A DNA stretch of 38,787 bases from a bacterium (GCA_029557815.1 JAKQHX010000052.1:1-38787); one strand, 5' to 3'. Positions 6,776-15,200 are shown, counted from the stretch's first letter. Numbers and translations: made by a program. The notes: generated by a model from the sequence alone, not told the origin.

Positions 6776-9540
6776 TATTTTTCTCCTTGCGCCATGTCCG
6801 GCGTGTTATAAATACTGACTAAAACTTTGCCATCTTCGTTTGTCCTCAAGCCGTCAATCCACTTATCAAGAGCCTCTTGGTCTACCTCGCCGTTCTCGAT
6901 GAAATAAACCCTATATGCCTTTAGCGCAGCCTCTGGGCTAATCCAAGCACTGCCACGTATTTCGGCTTCCGGTAGACTCGTTGTTGTAGTGGTTTGTCCA
7001 GCTTCAGTTGTTGTAGTCACAGCAGCCTGGGTTGTGGTAGACGCTTCGGGTGTCGTTTCGCCCAATTGGGCACGCACAAGTTCTTCATAACCATGTCTTT
7101 TAATGACATCGAAAACCTTTTGCTCGTAATCACGATCCGTACCGTAGCTCAAAACTCCTGGCGCTCCCTGTTCCTTGACGATATTTCCACTACCATCAAC
7201 CTCGTTGAACAGCCCATTCGTATAGCCGTGTACATCCTGGTAATTTGCGGCCGCATCGGCATAATGTTCTGAGGTTTGGATGAGTCGTGCGTAGTCCGCC
7301 ACGCTCGCGGCCGGGCTTGGATACACCCTGAAGCCGTCAGTAATTGTCACTACGTCACCAGCTGTGTATTCTTCCTTTGTATCGATATTAAATACGTCGC
7401 CCGTCCAATGTGCACCCGCCTTCATGCCAAAGAAGTTGTTTGTCGCAGGACTGAGCCTATCATTACCGAAACCTGTCTCCAGTGATGTCTGAGCCAATAC
7501 AACCGCAGGATTTATGTGAGCCCCTGTGCGATACACCGTCGTAATACTCGGTAGCATTCGGCGCAAGAAGTCTTTGTGTCCATCCGGGAGATTAAGTTGG
7601 TTAATCATTTCCTCTGCTGCAGGACTCAACGGCTCAGTATCAGCAGGAAGTTCCGGATTAGGATTACCGGCTGGCGTCTCAGAACCAGGATGCTCAACTG
7701 GTGCGTCACTTGTTGGATTACCATAGGCTTTCCCATGCTCAGCAACCCACGCCTCAAAGTCACTATGCTGGGAAGCGTGCTGCTCGGCAGTAATGCTCTG
7801 TGCCATACCGGCAATACGCAGATCCTGATCCACGCTCCATGGTAATTCGGCGGCTCTTACACGCCACTGTGGTAGTGCGAGGTCTTTGCGCAACTGTACG
7901 TGGAAATGGTCTTCGTGATGTTCGAAGTCAACCATAAACCGACGTCCAACCCGCTGATTTATTTCTGGAACCATAGTATTCCCACTGGATAGAATTTTAT
8001 CGATAACCGGCTGGCCACCTGAGTAAAGTCGGGCCATCTCCTCAGCCATTCGTATAGTGAATTCTTTATTAAACCTTTCAGAAAACTGATAGTCAGCAAA
8101 GGCCCCTGTCGCGTATTGTGTAACATCAAATCCAAAGGCGCCAGAAATGTCAGCATGACGGCCGTCATTGTGCGTGCGGTGGGCAGGTGAATTCTGATCA
8201 CGGATACGAAGCATATCACCTTGTAATTCCGGGAACTCGGCAATCAAGTCCTGGTAGATTTTTGCGCTTGCAAGCAATGTTGCAACCATATGGGGTGATG
8301 TGTACAGTTCGTTATCTGCTGTGCGCTCAGCCACGGTATAGGGTACGGCGAGACCCTCAGCTTCGTGCAAGAGCGGCATCTTTATATAGTCAGCCGGCAT
8401 TCCTGCTGGTCGATTTGGATCATTTGGCGCAAAGGCGACATCCATTCGTTTAACTGCCTCAACCAGCGTATCAAGGTTGTTATTTTGACCGGGCTTAATT
8501 TCAACTAACGCCTCATTAACGGCTAGGACTTCAGGGCTTATTACATCACTTACTTCTGGGGTAGTTACTGCTGGAGAAGCCTCCTGCGCTGTAACATCAG
8601 GAGCCGTCGCAGCCACAGCACCGGCGATTATACGATCCCGCGCTTCATTGTTGAGCAGTGCGGGATCCGTAAATCGCAAAGTTTCACTTTCTTGATCAAA
8701 TTCCACCGCTTCGACAGAAACGCCCGCCGCTTCCGCCGCGGCGAAGCGGGACTGTTCTAGGTCCTGGCCAGCTGCGTCAAACTTGATATAAGCACTGGTT
8801 TCATCGTATCCAACCACTATTTCCTGTGCGCCTGTTTCAGGCGTGAGGGAGATATCAGTCTCACCTTGACTAGAAACTGCAATAGCAGAGGCCAAGATGC
8901 CCACACTAACAACTGCTGCCACAATACGACGCGGAGAGACATTAAGCTGGTCGGCAATACTTTCGATTGCCTCAACTGTCGCAGCCGTACCCTTTCGTAA
9001 ATCATCCCCAAGTGCAGGAAGTACAGATGCCAGATAATCACTAACGGATTCTCCCTCCGGCACCATCAAAGCATCGTGCTTCAAACTATGCAGCATTTCA
9101 CGCCACGCTTGCCCGGATTGGCCAAATTCTTCCCGCACTTCTGACTTGGTCTTTTCCCACCAATCCATAAATGTTGCCGAGCGATCTCTCGGGATTAGGA
9201 CGTGGTCGAGGTCACCGTCTTTGGGCAAATCTATACTTTTCACCCCTATTCGAGTCGTTCCTTGTGGAAGGTCAACTTCTTCCATATCTTCACGCCAGCG
9301 AGGCTCAGGAGAATCTCCAAAAGCACCGCTTGCCATAAGCCGGTCAATACGATTCATGACATCATCCAAGAAAGCAATAGCTTCGGGATCGTGCGTCTCC
9401 GGCCCATAACTTACGCCTTGGAGCCGCTCCGTAACCTGTGGTTGACCACTTCTAATAACATCTCCGGTTACGCGGAGGTCACTAACAAAACCATTGACTT
9501 CGGGATGATCTGCTAAACCGCCTAAAGACTCGTAGCTCAT
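6775..9540 (-). CDS. large anchored cell-wall hydrolase: LAS-type metallopeptidase plus GH73-like glucosaminidase
   Basis: Predicted to cut both peptide cross-bridges and glycan strands of peptidoglycan. In the 921-residue protein an intracellular-looking region of about 200 residues precedes one hydrophobic segment (about 205-222). A LAS/MepA-like peptidase region follows, with H-x6-D (HNDGRHAD, about 456-463) and H-x-H (DHFHVQL, about 545). Then comes a FlgJ/LytG-like glucosaminidase with the catalytic-Glu context TSLETGFGND (about 688) and NNFFGMKAG, a Thr-rich linker and a short C-terminal domain. I start at the ATG at 9540, which has GGAAAGG upstream, rather than at the in-frame GTG at 9585 that lies in an inverted repeat. 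Exact peptidase family (M15 or M74) is uncertain. Confidence 0.88.
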   Translation of the reverse strand: MSYESLGGLADHPEVNGFVSDLRVTGDVIRSGQPQVTERLQGVSYGPETHDPEAIAFLDDVMNRIDRLMASGAFGDSPEPRWREDMEEVDLPQGTTRIGVKSIDLPKDGDLDHVLIPRDRSATFMDWWEKTKSEVREEFGQSGQAWREMLHSLKHDALMVPEGESVSDYLASVLPALGDDLRKGTAATVEAIESIADQLNVSPRRIVAAVVSVGILASAIAVSSQGETDISLTPETGAQEIVVGYDETSAYIKFDAAGQDLEQSRFAAAEAAGVSVEAVEFDQESETLRFTDPALLNNEARDRIIAGAVAATAPDVTAQEASPAVTTPEVSDVISPEVLAVNEALVEIKPGQNNNLDTLVEAVKRMDVAFAPNDPNRPAGMPADYIKMPLLHEAEGLAVPYTVAERTADNELYTSPHMVATLLASAKIYQDLIAEFPELQGDMLRIRDQNSPAHRTHNDGRHADISGAFGFDVTQYATGAFADYQFSERFNKEFTIRMAEEMARLYSGGQPVIDKILSSGNTMVPEINQRVGRRFMVDFEHHEDHFHVQLRKDLALPQWRVRAAELPWSVDQDLRIAGMAQSITAEQHASQHSDFEAWVAEHGKAYGNPTSDAPVEHPGSETPAGNPNPELPADTEPLSPAAEEMINQLNLPDGHKDFLRRMLPSITTVYRTGAHINPAVVLAQTSLETGFGNDRLSPATNNFFGMKAGAHWTGDVFNIDTKEEYTAGDVVTITDGFRVYPSPAASVADYARLIQTSEHYADAAANYQDVHGYTNGLFNEVDGSGNIVKEQGAPGVLSYGTDRDYEQKVFDVIKRHGYEELVRAQLGETTPEASTTTQAAVTTTTEAGQTTTTTSLPEAEIRGSAWISPEAALKAYRVYFIENGEVDQEALDKWIDGLRTNEDGKVLVSIYNTPDMAQGEK

Positions 9541-9572
9541 ACCTATATAACACCTTTCCACTCTTGCCACCC

Positions 9573-9589
9573 TGTTGTGATACACAACA
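9573..9589 (-). promoter_or_regulatory. perfect inverted repeat in the leader of the wall-hydrolase operon
   Basis: TGTTGTG-ATA-CACAACA is a 7-bp perfect dyad with a 3-nt centre. It sits about 20-35 nt after the predicted transcription start and about 33 nt before the ATG. It could be a repressor site or an RNA hairpin near the ribosome-binding site. Confidence 0.6.
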
Positions 9590-9614
9590 TAAGCGAAATC
9601 GAGTTAGGTGTTAC

Positions 9615-9643
9615 ATTCTACGCTATTTTTGCTATTTTGTCAA
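9615..9643 (-). promoter_or_regulatory. strong sigma70-type promoter of the wall-hydrolase operon
   Basis: TTGACA (9638-9643), a 17-nt spacer and TAGAAT (9615-9620) match the consensus closely. The predicted start is near 9608, giving a leader of about 68 nt with a Shine-Dalgarno. This is the best promoter in the window. Confidence 0.85.
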
Positions 9644-9650
9644 TACTACA

Positions 9651-9857
9651 TTATAAGTAGCCATTTGTCTGGCCATTTGGCTCGATGACCAAAGGAGTGG
9701 TCTTAGCCTTTTCCGCGATAACCGCTGCCGGGTTTGCCATTTCGCTTGCGATAAGGTCGATATCTACCGTCCGTCGCACTATTATCCCTGGCCCATAAGG
9801 ATTTGACCGCCTCTCTACAATTGGCGGGTACGGCATCTCCATACGCTTGCCACTCAT
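9651..9857 (-). CDS. small protein of unknown function
   Basis: A 68-residue protein that I do not recognise. It has no membrane segment, is rich in proline near the N-terminus (MEMPYPPIVERRSNPYGPG) and has a short Ala-rich helical stretch. It begins inside the stop of trhO through a 4-nt ATGA overlap and has AGGAGT upstream, so it is translated from the same mRNA. The stop lies next to the promoter of the following operon. Its coupling and good Shine-Dalgarno argue that it is real. Confidence 0.7.
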   Translation of the reverse strand: MSGKRMEMPYPPIVERRSNPYGPGIIVRRTVDIDLIASEMANPAAVIAEKAKTTPLVIEPNGQTNGYL

Positions 9858-10747
9858 TGTTTGACTCCTGTATTAAAAGACATGCTCACGCAATCATTAC
9901 AATAACTTTGCTTATCGCATGTTTCACAGACTAACACCAATTTGTTGCATGCGACATTGTTGCAATTTATATACCGGCTGGTCTTTTGATCGCAGTGGAT
10001 ACAGCTACCGATATCATGGGCTTTGTCGCTGAATTGCATCTGCATTCTGTCGTCAAAAATGTGCAACTTTCCTTCCCACTGGCCATCATCACCATATGTT
10101 TCACCGTACTTCACAATACCGCCGTCAATTTGGTACACCTCTTTGAAGCCACGATTCTTCATCATCGCACTGATAACTTCACAACGGACGCCGCCTGTAC
10201 AGTACGTCACAATAGGCCTGTCTTTGATGTCGTTATACTTGGGATCCTCAAGTTCATCGGCAAAATCCCGGGAAGTTTCAACGTCAGGCACGACCGCACC
10301 CTTGAATCTGCCAATTTCTGCCTCATACTTGTTGCGACCGTCAAAAAAGACCACCTCGTCACCACGCTCTTCAAGCAACTTATGGACCTCTTTGGGCTTC
10401 AGGTGTTTGCCGCCATTTTCAACACCCTTTTCTGATACGATAATTTCATCGGCCGCATTCAGGGCGACTAGCTCCGGCCTTACTTTGATCTTGAGCTTTG
10501 GAAAGTCCTTACCAGTACCATCACTCCACTTGTACATGATTCCCTTGAACACAACTGATTTGTTCATCTCCCGTTTGTACTGGCGCAAATCCTCTATATG
10601 GCCGCCAAGCGTACCATTGATACCATGTTCAGAAATAAGCACACGCCCCTTCAAGTTCAGTCGGGCACACAGCTCACGCTGCCAGCGCATAGTCATCTCA
10701 GGATCCTTCACTGGCACAAATTTGTAATATAAAATAATCTTTTGCAT
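9854..10747 (-). CDS. trhO: tRNA uridine(34) hydroxylase (rhodanese family)
   Basis: Family known to hydroxylate uridine 34 of certain tRNAs (formerly YceA). The 297-residue protein has an N-terminal acylphosphatase-like domain, a central rhodanese domain with the active-site loop YCTGGVRCE (about 187-195), and a C-terminal cysteine-rich region with CIHC, C-N-N-V-A-C, CETC and CNDC, probably a zinc site. The ATG has no Shine-Dalgarno, and TATAAT lies 8 nt upstream, suggesting a leaderless mRNA. It is divergent from the ABC exporter and overlaps the downstream 68-residue gene by 4 nt. Confidence 0.95.
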   Translation of the reverse strand: MQKIILYYKFVPVKDPEMTMRWQRELCARLNLKGRVLISEHGINGTLGGHIEDLRQYKREMNKSVVFKGIMYKWSDGTGKDFPKLKIKVRPELVALNAADEIIVSEKGVENGGKHLKPKEVHKLLEERGDEVVFFDGRNKYEAEIGRFKGAVVPDVETSRDFADELEDPKYNDIKDRPIVTYCTGGVRCEVISAMMKNRGFKEVYQIDGGIVKYGETYGDDGQWEGKLHIFDDRMQMQFSDKAHDIGSCIHCDQKTSRYINCNNVACNKLVLVCETCDKQSYCNDCVSMSFNTGVKQ

Positions 10748-10755
10748 CGACGTTC

Positions 10756-10761
10756 ATTATA
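10756..10761 (-). promoter_or_regulatory. -10 box immediately before trhO
   Basis: Consensus TATAAT ends 8 nt before the ATG. No Shine-Dalgarno is present at a usable distance. This is one of the clearest leaderless candidates. Confidence 0.65.
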
Positions 10762-10785
10762 CCTTATAATTTTGAGTCTATTTAT

Positions 10786-10840
10786 GATTAGCCCTTAGGA
10801 CTAATCCTCTATTGCCAACGATCGGACGAGCCGATCCAAT
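10786..10840 (+). promoter_or_regulatory. promoter with two dyads for the ABC exporter
   Basis: TTGCCA (10812-10817), a 17-nt spacer and TCCAAT (10835-10840) form a plausible promoter. A perfect dyad GATCGG-ACGAG-CCGATC (10820-10836) fills the spacer. A second, imperfect dyad with arms GATTAG and CTAATC (10786-10806) lies just upstream of the -35 box. Both are in the position expected for regulator sites; the protein that binds is unknown. Confidence 0.55.
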
Positions 10841-10882
10841 AGCACCTATACAAATACCAAAACTTGATGTATTAGACGTAAA

Positions 10883-10904
10883 TCACCTGTTAGGAGGCAG
10901 GTGA
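10883..10904 (+). promoter_or_regulatory. hairpin presenting the Shine-Dalgarno of the ABC exporter
   Basis: TCACCTG (10883-10889) and CAGGTGA (10898-10904) form a perfect 7-bp stem. The 8-nt loop TTAGGAGG holds the full AGGAGG ribosome-binding site, 9 nt before the ATG at 10907. The arrangement may tune translation. Confidence 0.65.
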
Positions 10905-10906
10905 CC

Positions 10907-12709
10907 ATGAAAACAATTACCGCTCAAACAACTCGGCAAGTATTTTTATTTTACTGGCAGCAAGCAGCAAAGTATCCATTATTCGTGCTTGGGGCATTTA
11001 TTGCTATGCCTATTACTGTTCTTGTAAACACTTTCTTGCCTCCACTTATACTCGCGAATGTCCTTAATCGGCTGAGCGCAGGTGAATTTGTCGTAAACCA
11101 GCCATGGCAGAGCTTTGGTGGTGATATAAGTCTCTACATACTTCTGACCCTATCAGGGAGCATAGTGCTTTGGAGAATCGTTGATGCCTGTGTATGGACA
11201 GTTGAAGGCCGTGTCCAGCGCGATCTTGCGCGCAAAGTCTTCAACCACCTCATGAGCCGCAGTGCGGACTTTCATGCAAACAATTTTTCCGGCTCGCTCG
11301 TTTCGCAGACAAATAAACTACTTGGCTCATACATACGTATTGCCGATACAACAATATTTGGCACGCTTCCACTCCTGTTGAGTATTGTCTTCACTTCTGT
11401 GATTTTATTCCCGCGAGCGCCTTGGTTTGTCGTTGGGCTAATCGTCCTTTCGTTGCTGTACATTGTCCTTTCGTTCAAAGTTTCTGCACCTGTACGAAAA
11501 GTTGGAGCATACCATTCTAGGCTGGAGAGCAAGCAGACGGGTTATTTAGCTGACGCCATCACTAATGCCATGGCCATAAAAAGTTTTGCCGCAGATGGGC
11601 GAGAACGCCAGTCATTCGACAAGGTCACAAACCGCACGCATAAAGCACTAAAAAAAGTTATGTTCGCCCACCAGAAGCAGATGCTTTTCTTTGGTACTGC
11701 AAGCGGAACCATCTCTGCAGCATCGTTAATACTAGCTGTTGTAAGTGTCGTGAGCTTTGGGGCAAACATAGCCACTGCATTTCTCATATTCAACTATACC
11801 GCTAGTATCGTTCAGCAGCTGTTTCAGTTCAGTAACAATGCCATCCGAAACTATAACCGAGCAATTGGCGACGCAAGTGATATGGTCTCCATATTAGACG
11901 AGCCGGCTGAAGTGCAGGATCCCGCAAACCCAGAATCATCAAAAATTGTTCGCGGAGACATCCGGTTGGTTCACACCACTTTCAAGCACAAAGGGTCAAA
12001 CGAGCCAATTTTCAAGAACCTGAACCTACATATTAAGCCTGGCGAGAAAGTAGGACTGGTGGGGCAATCTGGGTCCGGCAAATCCTCTCTTACCAGAATT
12101 CTGTTGCGGTTTTCGGACATCGATGGCGGCGAGATTCTTCTGGATAATCAGAATATTGCTAGAATCACCCAAAACGATTTACGACGTGCAATTGCTTACG
12201 TGCCGCAAGAGCCACTGCTTTTTCATCGTAGTATCGCAGAAAACATAGGCTATAGTTCTGGCACGACGGACTTGCGCGTGATATCGGCAGTCGCCCGCAA
12301 GGCAAACGCCCATGAATTCATAGAAGCTCTACCTGAAAAATACGATACCCTTGTTGGCGAACGTGGCGTCAAACTCTCCGGTGGCCAACGTCAGCGTATT
12401 GCAATTGCCCGCGCCATGCTCAAGAATGCGCCCATATTAGTACTGGACGAAGCTACGTCTGCTCTGGACAGTGAGAGTGAAGTCCTCATTCAGGACGCAC
12501 TATGGAAACTCATGGAAGGCCGGACGGCAATTGTCATCGCCCACCGACTGAGCACCATTCAAAAAATGGATAGGATACTGGTGATGGACAAAGGCAAGAT
12601 CATCGAAGAAGGGTCACATAAGGACTTGCTTCGTTTGAACGGCACCTACGCAAAACTTTGGAATCATCAGTCAGGTGGATTTCTAGAGGAAGAGACCGAG
12701 GAGCAATAA
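10907..12709 (+). CDS. ABC exporter, fused permease and ATPase (MsbA/LmrA-like)
   Basis: Half-transporter that should dimerise to export a lipid, drug or peptide; the substrate cannot be read from sequence. The first 320 of 600 residues form the six-helix exporter domain. The ATPase domain has Walker A GQSGSGKSS (about 389), the Q-loop region, signature LSGGQRQR (about 490), Walker B ILVLDEATSALD (about 512) and the switch His in IVIAHRLST. I start at ATG 10907, 9 nt after AGGAGG; the in-frame GTG at 10901 is too close to it. It is the only gene between divergent trhO and the convergent acidic protein gene, whose 3' end it overlaps by 27 bp. Its regulatory region is the most elaborate here. 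Confidence 0.94.
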   Translation: MKTITAQTTRQVFLFYWQQAAKYPLFVLGAFIAMPITVLVNTFLPPLILANVLNRLSAGEFVVNQPWQSFGGDISLYILLTLSGSIVLWRIVDACVWTVEGRVQRDLARKVFNHLMSRSADFHANNFSGSLVSQTNKLLGSYIRIADTTIFGTLPLLLSIVFTSVILFPRAPWFVVGLIVLSLLYIVLSFKVSAPVRKVGAYHSRLESKQTGYLADAITNAMAIKSFAADGRERQSFDKVTNRTHKALKKVMFAHQKQMLFFGTASGTISAASLILAVVSVVSFGANIATAFLIFNYTASIVQQLFQFSNNAIRNYNRAIGDASDMVSILDEPAEVQDPANPESSKIVRGDIRLVHTTFKHKGSNEPIFKNLNLHIKPGEKVGLVGQSGSGKSSLTRILLRFSDIDGGEILLDNQNIARITQNDLRRAIAYVPQEPLLFHRSIAENIGYSSGTTDLRVISAVARKANAHEFIEALPEKYDTLVGERGVKLSGGQRQRIAIARAMLKNAPILVLDEATSALDSESEVLIQDALWKLMEGRTAIVIAHRLSTIQKMDRILVMDKGKIIEEGSHKDLLRLNGTYAKLWNHQSGGFLEEETEEQ

Positions 12710-14395
12710 AGTCCCGAAGAAAGCTATCAGAACCCAGACATAGACATAGTTCTTGGGCTTGTGTTCCTCGATGGCGTGCTGTGCGATGAGCGCTTCGGAA
12801 ACAGCCGATATATCGACGTCTGAGCCTGTTGTACCTGCAGCCTGAGGTTGAACCGCGGGGTCCGGTTGTTGTGTCGGCACACCTGGGCTATAGTGCCGCG
12901 GTTCTTGCTGTGATGCCAAGCGCTCATGGGTACCGCGGTCGATTTCTAGGGGCCTGATTCGCTCGCGTAGTAACCGCGCAGCACGTCCTTGACCAACCAG
13001 CTGTTCCGTTGCAGCGGCCCGCAAATCGTCCTTGCTAACACGCCCCTGCTCATAGAGCTGCTTGGCGTTCTGCCCGTCAACCTCGATGCTTGCTGCAATC
13101 TTCAATAACTCCATGTCCGGCATCGTTTGGACAACTTCTTTTGTAACCACCGCCTGGCGTTCTGCCTGGGATATGAGGATGCCGGCTATTTTTTCTGTTT
13201 GACGTGCAGACTTTGGCGTCTCAGCTTGTTCAGACTTGGGTTCATCTGTAAACACCGGCTCTTCAGGCCTAGGATGACTGTCTGGTATAGTGCTCGGCTC
13301 TCGATCACTTTCTTTTGGCTCTGCCTTTTGCCGGGCTTTTGCTTCGGCTTTTTCTATGACCATCCGACGCATATCTTCACCTTCGCGGGTCATCTTTTCG
13401 GAGGCAAGCAGACGAATCTTTTGCTCACGTAAAGTGACTTTTTCGTTCAAGTCACGAACCTGCTTCTCGAGTGATTTTTGTACTGGAGCAAGCCGGGCCT
13501 CCGTCTTTATCCTCCCTCGACGACGTCCGATGAGATATCCAACGATACCGCCTACCAGCAAGTCGGCACCGCGCTGGTAGCGGTTGCTGGATACTTCGGC
13601 AAACGGTAGTCGGTGCGTGTTCATATGAGGCGTGGGTGTCGCTCCACCGCTCGCCATAGTAACGCCAGTCGGCGCTGACCCGCCAGCGCCGACTGGTCGG
13701 CCTGCTGAACGAGGGGGAGCCGGAGGCGGTGAGTAGGGCGTATGGGTTGAGGTAGGGGATGATGGTGTTGCCAAGGGAGCTGCACTGGCTGAGCCAGCCG
13801 TTGAAGTAACCGTATCATCGTCTTCATGAGATGTCGCATTCGGAACGTCAGTACCAGGGCTCTCTACGTCCTCTTCCGGAATCTCAATATCCAGCTCCCT
13901 AGCTACCTCATCAACGATCGAGTCCAGCAACTCATCATCAAGCGGCTTACCCTCATCCACTTCCGTGGCCAAGCTATCGATAAACAGCGCTGTGCTAAGC
14001 ACTTCCACCTCTTGCGTACTATCAGGTATGGCCTCTGCTAGCTCAGCTTCGAGCTGCTGGTCATGGCTTTCAATAATCTGACGAGAGATTTCACGCAGTT
14101 CGGTCTCGGATATATCTTCGGGACTATCCGGAACTTCAGCACTGTCTTCAGCCTCGGACGGTACGGACTCGCCCTCTTTTGCTGCCTTAGCCTTTTCAAC
14201 GTCTTTCTTCAGTAACGAAATCTTTTCGTGAGACCCCCCGCTCTCATCATCCTGCTTCTCGATTTTCTTGTCATCCTGCTTTTCATGCGAACCAGCGGGA
14301 GGGCGTCTTCTCTTCTTGTCGTCTTTTATATTGTCGGAATCATCTTCTGGGGACTCATCAAAGTAGTTGAAACTGTCAAAAGGGTTTTGTTCCAT
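12683..14395 (-). CDS. acidic tail-anchored protein of unknown function
   Basis: The 570-residue product is not recognised. The first 270 residues are low-complexity and rich in Asp/Glu, then Pro/Ser/Thr/Ala. A short hydrophobic Gly-rich stretch (GGIVGYLIGRRRGR, about 281-294) is followed by a predicted coiled coil (about 295-350), a charged region, and a single C-terminal membrane segment (about 549-568) ending the protein, so most of it should face the cytoplasm. TAGAAT lies 9 nt before the ATG and no Shine-Dalgarno is visible. The last 27 bp overlap the 3' end of the ABC exporter on the other strand. A structural or scaffold role is possible; nothing in the sequence shows an enzyme. Confidence 0.78.
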   Translation of the reverse strand: MEQNPFDSFNYFDESPEDDSDNIKDDKKRRRPPAGSHEKQDDKKIEKQDDESGGSHEKISLLKKDVEKAKAAKEGESVPSEAEDSAEVPDSPEDISETELREISRQIIESHDQQLEAELAEAIPDSTQEVEVLSTALFIDSLATEVDEGKPLDDELLDSIVDEVARELDIEIPEEDVESPGTDVPNATSHEDDDTVTSTAGSASAAPLATPSSPTSTHTPYSPPPAPPRSAGRPVGAGGSAPTGVTMASGGATPTPHMNTHRLPFAEVSSNRYQRGADLLVGGIVGYLIGRRRGRIKTEARLAPVQKSLEKQVRDLNEKVTLREQKIRLLASEKMTREGEDMRRMVIEKAEAKARQKAEPKESDREPSTIPDSHPRPEEPVFTDEPKSEQAETPKSARQTEKIAGILISQAERQAVVTKEVVQTMPDMELLKIAASIEVDGQNAKQLYEQGRVSKDDLRAAATEQLVGQGRAARLLRERIRPLEIDRGTHERLASQQEPRHYSPGVPTQQPDPAVQPQAAGTTGSDVDISAVSEALIAQHAIEEHKPKNYVYVWVLIAFFGTLLLLGLFL

Positions 14396-14404
14396 TATGG
14401 GTTT

Positions 14405-14410
14405 ATTCTA
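14405..14410 (-). promoter_or_regulatory. -10 box before the acidic tail-anchored protein gene
   Basis: TAGAAT ends 9 nt before the ATG, with no Shine-Dalgarno between. No clear -35 box is visible. Confidence 0.45.
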
Positions 14411-14423
14411 CTTGATGCATAGC

Positions 14424-14458
14424 CAAAAACCCACATCTGACTCCTGAACAAGGAGATG
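14424..14458 (-). terminator. candidate intrinsic terminator after the L25 gene
   Basis: On the minus strand CATCT/AGATG and CTCCT/AGGAG can alternatively pair around a TGTTC loop, and GTGGG then TTTTT follows. It lies about 30 nt after the L25 stop and before the next gene's own -10 box. The stem has a bulge, so the call is moderate. Confidence 0.5.
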
Positions 14459-14485
14459 CGGTCTTGGTACTACAACGGCGCAGTA

Positions 14486-15172
14486 TTATTTATCGGTTTC
14501 GGCTTCGTCGCCCGGTACTTCTGCGGCTTGAGCCTCGGTTTCGGCTTCGTCGCCCGGTGTGTCCTGGCCCTCTGCCAAAGCAGCCGCCGCGGCATCAGCT
14601 TCGGCTATCTGATCTTTTGGCATTTCAACCACGGCAAGCGAAGCTTCGGAATCACTCAGAATCGTCACCCCGTTCGGCACATCGATATCAGAAACGTACA
14701 GATGGTCACCAACCTCTTCCAATTTGGTCGCATCAACCGTCACTTCGTCTGGCAAGTCACGCGGCAGAGCCTCCACCTGTACCGAATCCAACTGTGTCAG
14801 AACAAGTAGGCTCTTCTTTTCGGCTGGAATCTCCTCACCAACCAACACTACAGGAATTTCAGCAGTGGTCTTCTCGTTTTGCTTAATTGCCTGAAAAACG
14901 ACATGACGCAATTGGTGTTTGCGTGGATCAAAATCGACGTCTTTGATAAGGGCAAGTTTCTGCTTGTCACCAATCTTTAACTCTACGGGATGATGCTTAC
15001 CCGCTTGAGAATAGACCTTGGTAAGTTTCAGGAAGTCCCCCATCACGTGCATGGACTCCTTGCCATGGTTATGAATTACCGCTGGCACCTGGCCCGTCGT
15101 GCGCAGTCTGCCGAGACCTTTGCCGACGATATCACGTTGTGTAAGCTCCACCTCTATGATGTCCTTTGACAT
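14486..15172 (-). CDS. rplY: 50S ribosomal protein L25, long (TL5/Ctc) form
   Basis: Binds 5S rRNA in the large subunit. The 228-residue protein has the L25 N-terminal beta-barrel (about 1-90, with TGQVPAVIHNHGK and DVDFDPRKHQLRHVVFQ) and the TL5 C-terminal beta domain (about 95-185, with DLPDEVTVDATKLEEVGDHLYVSD), then an acidic Ala/Glu tail. The tail holds a repeated PGDEAET motif encoded by a 24-bp direct repeat. GGAGGG about 6 nt before the ATG and a TATAAT box further upstream give a normal leader, unlike many neighbours. It is divergent from dedA. Confidence 0.96.
   Translation of the reverse strand: MSKDIIEVELTQRDIVGKGLGRLRTTGQVPAVIHNHGKESMHVMGDFLKLTKVYSQAGKHHPVELKIGDKQKLALIKDVDFDPRKHQLRHVVFQAIKQNEKTTAEIPVVLVGEEIPAEKKSLLVLTQLDSVQVEALPRDLPDEVTVDATKLEEVGDHLYVSDIDVPNGVTILSDSEASLAVVEMPKDQIAEADAAAAALAEGQDTPGDEAETEAQAAEVPGDEAETDK
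14493..14558. repeat. 24-bp direct repeat in the acidic tail of L25
   Basis: The same 24 bases, beginning TCGGTTTCGGCTTCG, occur at 14493-14516 and 14535-14558, 42 bp (14 codons) apart. Both copies are in frame and encode the PGDEAET motif of the tail. This looks like a recent in-frame duplication that could expand or contract. Confidence 0.8.
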
Positions 15173-15200
15173 GTATTCCCTCCGATAACTGTATTAGCTC

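Noticed and set aside
9541-9585. GTG start for the wall hydrolase at 9585
   Set aside because: The GTG lies inside the inverted repeat and has no ribosome site; ATG 9540 has GGAAAGG upstream.
10023-10727. A 234-residue open frame on the plus strand
   Set aside because: It is antisense to trhO, whose rhodanese motifs are clear; the composition is that of a shadow.
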